Assembly (NCBI GenBank): GCA_963698775.1
Contig: CAVOSE010000063.1
Coordinates: 1-64,000 of the forward strand
Source of the DNA: Thiohalocapsa sp963698775
Lineage (GTDB): Bacteria; Pseudomonadota; Gammaproteobacteria; Chromatiales; Chromatiaceae
DNA length: 64,000 nt
Reading direction: 5' to 3'
The notes under the pieces are model-generated. The model was not told the DNA's origin and ran no database searches. It saw only the letters and a program-made list of their open reading frames with translations. Both the position numbers and the translations under genes were made by a program. Shown here piece by piece: positions 62,443-64,000 of the stretch. Each line of letters starts with the position of its first letter. Positions within the stretch are counted from its first letter, which is position 1.

Positions 62443-64000
62443 ATGACTGACCATGGTTCGGATCCGGCTTCCAATCCGGGCTCCAATCCGAGGTCGGTTC
62501 CGGGGGCGGCCTCGGTCCCGACGGTGAGCCAGCCGGCGGGGCCAAGCGCACATCCACCGCCGCTGCCGCCGGGGCTACAACGCAACATGGTGCTTGTCAC
62601 AGCACTGATGGTGTCGGTGATGGCCACCGTGGATATGACCATCGTCTCCGTGGCGCTGCCCTACATGGCCGGCAATCTCGGCGCCAGCCCGGATGAGATC
62701 ACCTGGGTCGTGACCATGTTCACCTGCGGTCAAGCACTGATCATCGGTGTGACCGGACACCTGTCGCGGTTGCTCGGGCGCAGGCGCCTCGCGATCGTCG
62801 TTATCATTGGTTTCGTGCTGTCGTCGATGGCCTGCGGCCTCGCCCAGAGCCTGACCCAGATCGTCATCTTCCGCTTCGTTCAAGGCATCTTCAGTGGGCC
62901 GCTGATCCCTCTATCTCAATCGATGCTGGTCGACGCCTATCGGCCCGAGGAACGCAGCAAGGCCTTGTCCATTTGGGCCATGGGCGTGCTCGGAGGCCCT
63001 GCGCTCGGTCCTATCATCGGCGGCTATTTGGCCCAGAACCTGGATTGGCGTTGGAACTTCTGGGTCAATTTACCGGTTGGCGCTATCGCACTGATGCTGA
63101 TCTTGGCCTTCGTTCGCCCGGTCGCGGCGCAGCGGGTCCGCACCGACCTCGTCGGCCTGCTGTTGCTCGCAGTCTGGGTCATCAGCCTTCAGGTGATGCT
63201 TGATCAGGGCGACATTCTCAACTGGTTCGATGCCGCCGAGATCTGGGTGTTGACGCTGCTGGCCATCACTTTTGCACTGGCCTTCCTGTTGCGTGGGTTG
63301 GAGGTGGGCGATGCCAACATCATGCGCCTGCGGCTGTTCGGCGACCTGAACTTCTCGGTCTGTGCGGTGTTGGTCGCGCTGCTCGGCAGTATCTTCCTGG
63401 GCAGTCTCATCATCACCCCCCAACTGTTGATCGACTATTATCAATGGGAGGTGATCACCGCGGGGATGGTGATGGGCGCTGGCGGACTATTCGGCATCCT
63501 CGGCAGCCTCATCGGTGGGCATCTGGTCAGCCTGCTCGGTATCCGGCTGATGATCGTGCTCGGCTCGGCCTGCATGGCGTTCGGCTGGTTTCGCTACAGC
63601 GGCCTAAACCCCTATGCAGGGCCAGTGGAGGCGTTCATCCCCGGCGCGCTCGTCATGTTCGGTCTAATGCTCGTGTTCCCGCTGCTCGCGGCCCAAGCGT
63701 TCCAAAATCTGCGACCCGACGAACGCGACGAGGGTGCCGGCCTATTCAACTTCGTCAAGACCCTCGGCTTCTCCTTCGGTGTGACCTTCGTCGGTACCAT
63801 GATCTACCGAGGCAGCCAGGCCAATTGGAGCCGCTATGTTGGCGACCTGTCTTGGAGCAATCCTGCCTTCGGCCAGTTCATCGACGCAGCGCCGCTGTCG
63901 GGCGATGTCACGCTGGCGGCTGCGGTGATGGCGGACGAGTTGGCGCGACAGTCCGGCATCCTGGCCATCACCCAACTCGCCCAGATCCTGATGGTCCTTG
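62443..64000 (+). CDS. emrB: EmrB/QacA-type MFS multidrug transporter (partial)
   Basis: This 14-helix DHA2 proton antiporter runs off the right end (519 residues present). After a Pro/Ser-rich N-terminus, motif D1 is MATVDMTIVSVALPYMAGNL, motif A is GHLSRLLGRRRL and motif C is GVLGGPALGPIIGGYL. WRWNFWVNLPVG is the EmrB signature. ATG 62443 is 10 bases after the emrA stop. No stop codon is reached, and only the last few residues should be missing. Confidence 0.93.
   Translation, partial: MTDHGSDPASNPGSNPRSVPGAASVPTVSQPAGPSAHPPPLPPGLQRNMVLVTALMVSVMATVDMTIVSVALPYMAGNLGASPDEITWVVTMFTCGQALIIGVTGHLSRLLGRRRLAIVVIIGFVLSSMACGLAQSLTQIVIFRFVQGIFSGPLIPLSQSMLVDAYRPEERSKALSIWAMGVLGGPALGPIIGGYLAQNLDWRWNFWVNLPVGAIALMLILAFVRPVAAQRVRTDLVGLLLLAVWVISLQVMLDQGDILNWFDAAEIWVLTLLAITFALAFLLRGLEVGDANIMRLRLFGDLNFSVCAVLVALLGSIFLGSLIITPQLLIDYYQWEVITAGMVMGAGGLFGILGSLIGGHLVSLLGIRLMIVLGSACMAFGWFRYSGLNPYAGPVEAFIPGALVMFGLMLVFPLLAAQAFQNLRPDERDEGAGLFNFVKTLGFSFGVTFVGTMIYRGSQANWSRYVGDLSWSNPAFGQFIDAAPLSGDVTLAAAVMADELARQSGILAITQLAQILMVL

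Overview
The window looks like a stretch of a high-GC gammaproteobacterial chromosome, most likely from the Chromatiales (purple sulfur bacteria and relatives). I infer this from the housekeeping order (apaH, apaG, lpxA-like, purH, fis, dusB, prmA, accC, accB, aroQ, dsbD, cutA, fxsA, groES, groEL), the glcDEF and TRAP gene types, and the families of short palindromic repeats. No photosynthesis, rRNA or tRNA gene was seen, so the order-level placement is inference.

Layout. 1-5400: acyl-CoA ligase tail, panE-like reductase and universal stress protein (all frameshifted), gamma-glutamyltransferase and a HAD phosphatase. 5905-13052: a lower-GC integron cassette array without an integrase (CALIN), with seven whole attC sites and partial ones at each edge. 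Its cassettes carry a PIN protein, a complete Vsr + m5C methyltransferase + Eco29kI-type GIY-YIG endonuclease system, two HicAB modules, a nitroreductase-like protein and unknowns. 13050-19300: recombinase and RAYT remnants, DUF502, DUF302, tandem Usp. 19306-31800: SulP remnant, then a divergent transketolase-like enzyme, a four-carbon acid sugar kinase, a TRAP transporter and glycolate oxidase GlcDEF, all on the plus strand, probably one uptake and catabolic locus. 31900-48220: conserved core genes, ending with a CIRCE-controlled groESL operon and its terminator. 48434-50200: decayed regulator, membrane protein and mannitol dehydrogenase. 50246-53200: arsenite efflux (acr3), rhodanese and arsR. 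53230-58920: a gene graveyard. 59039-64000: EamA exporter, PBP7-type peptidase and an EmrAB-type pump that runs off the window.

A 131-bp MITE-like element is present in three nearly identical copies (11424, 14133, 50066), each inside a gene. Two copies keep perfect 8-bp target duplications, and removing the element restores the host reading frame. A fourth, diverged relative lies at 55567. Several families of short palindromes fill the intergenic spaces.

Many otherwise conserved genes carry one or more single-base frameshifts. Some are in clearly decayed regions, but others may be base-calling errors in the source assembly, so a pseudogene call here means the reading frame is broken as given.
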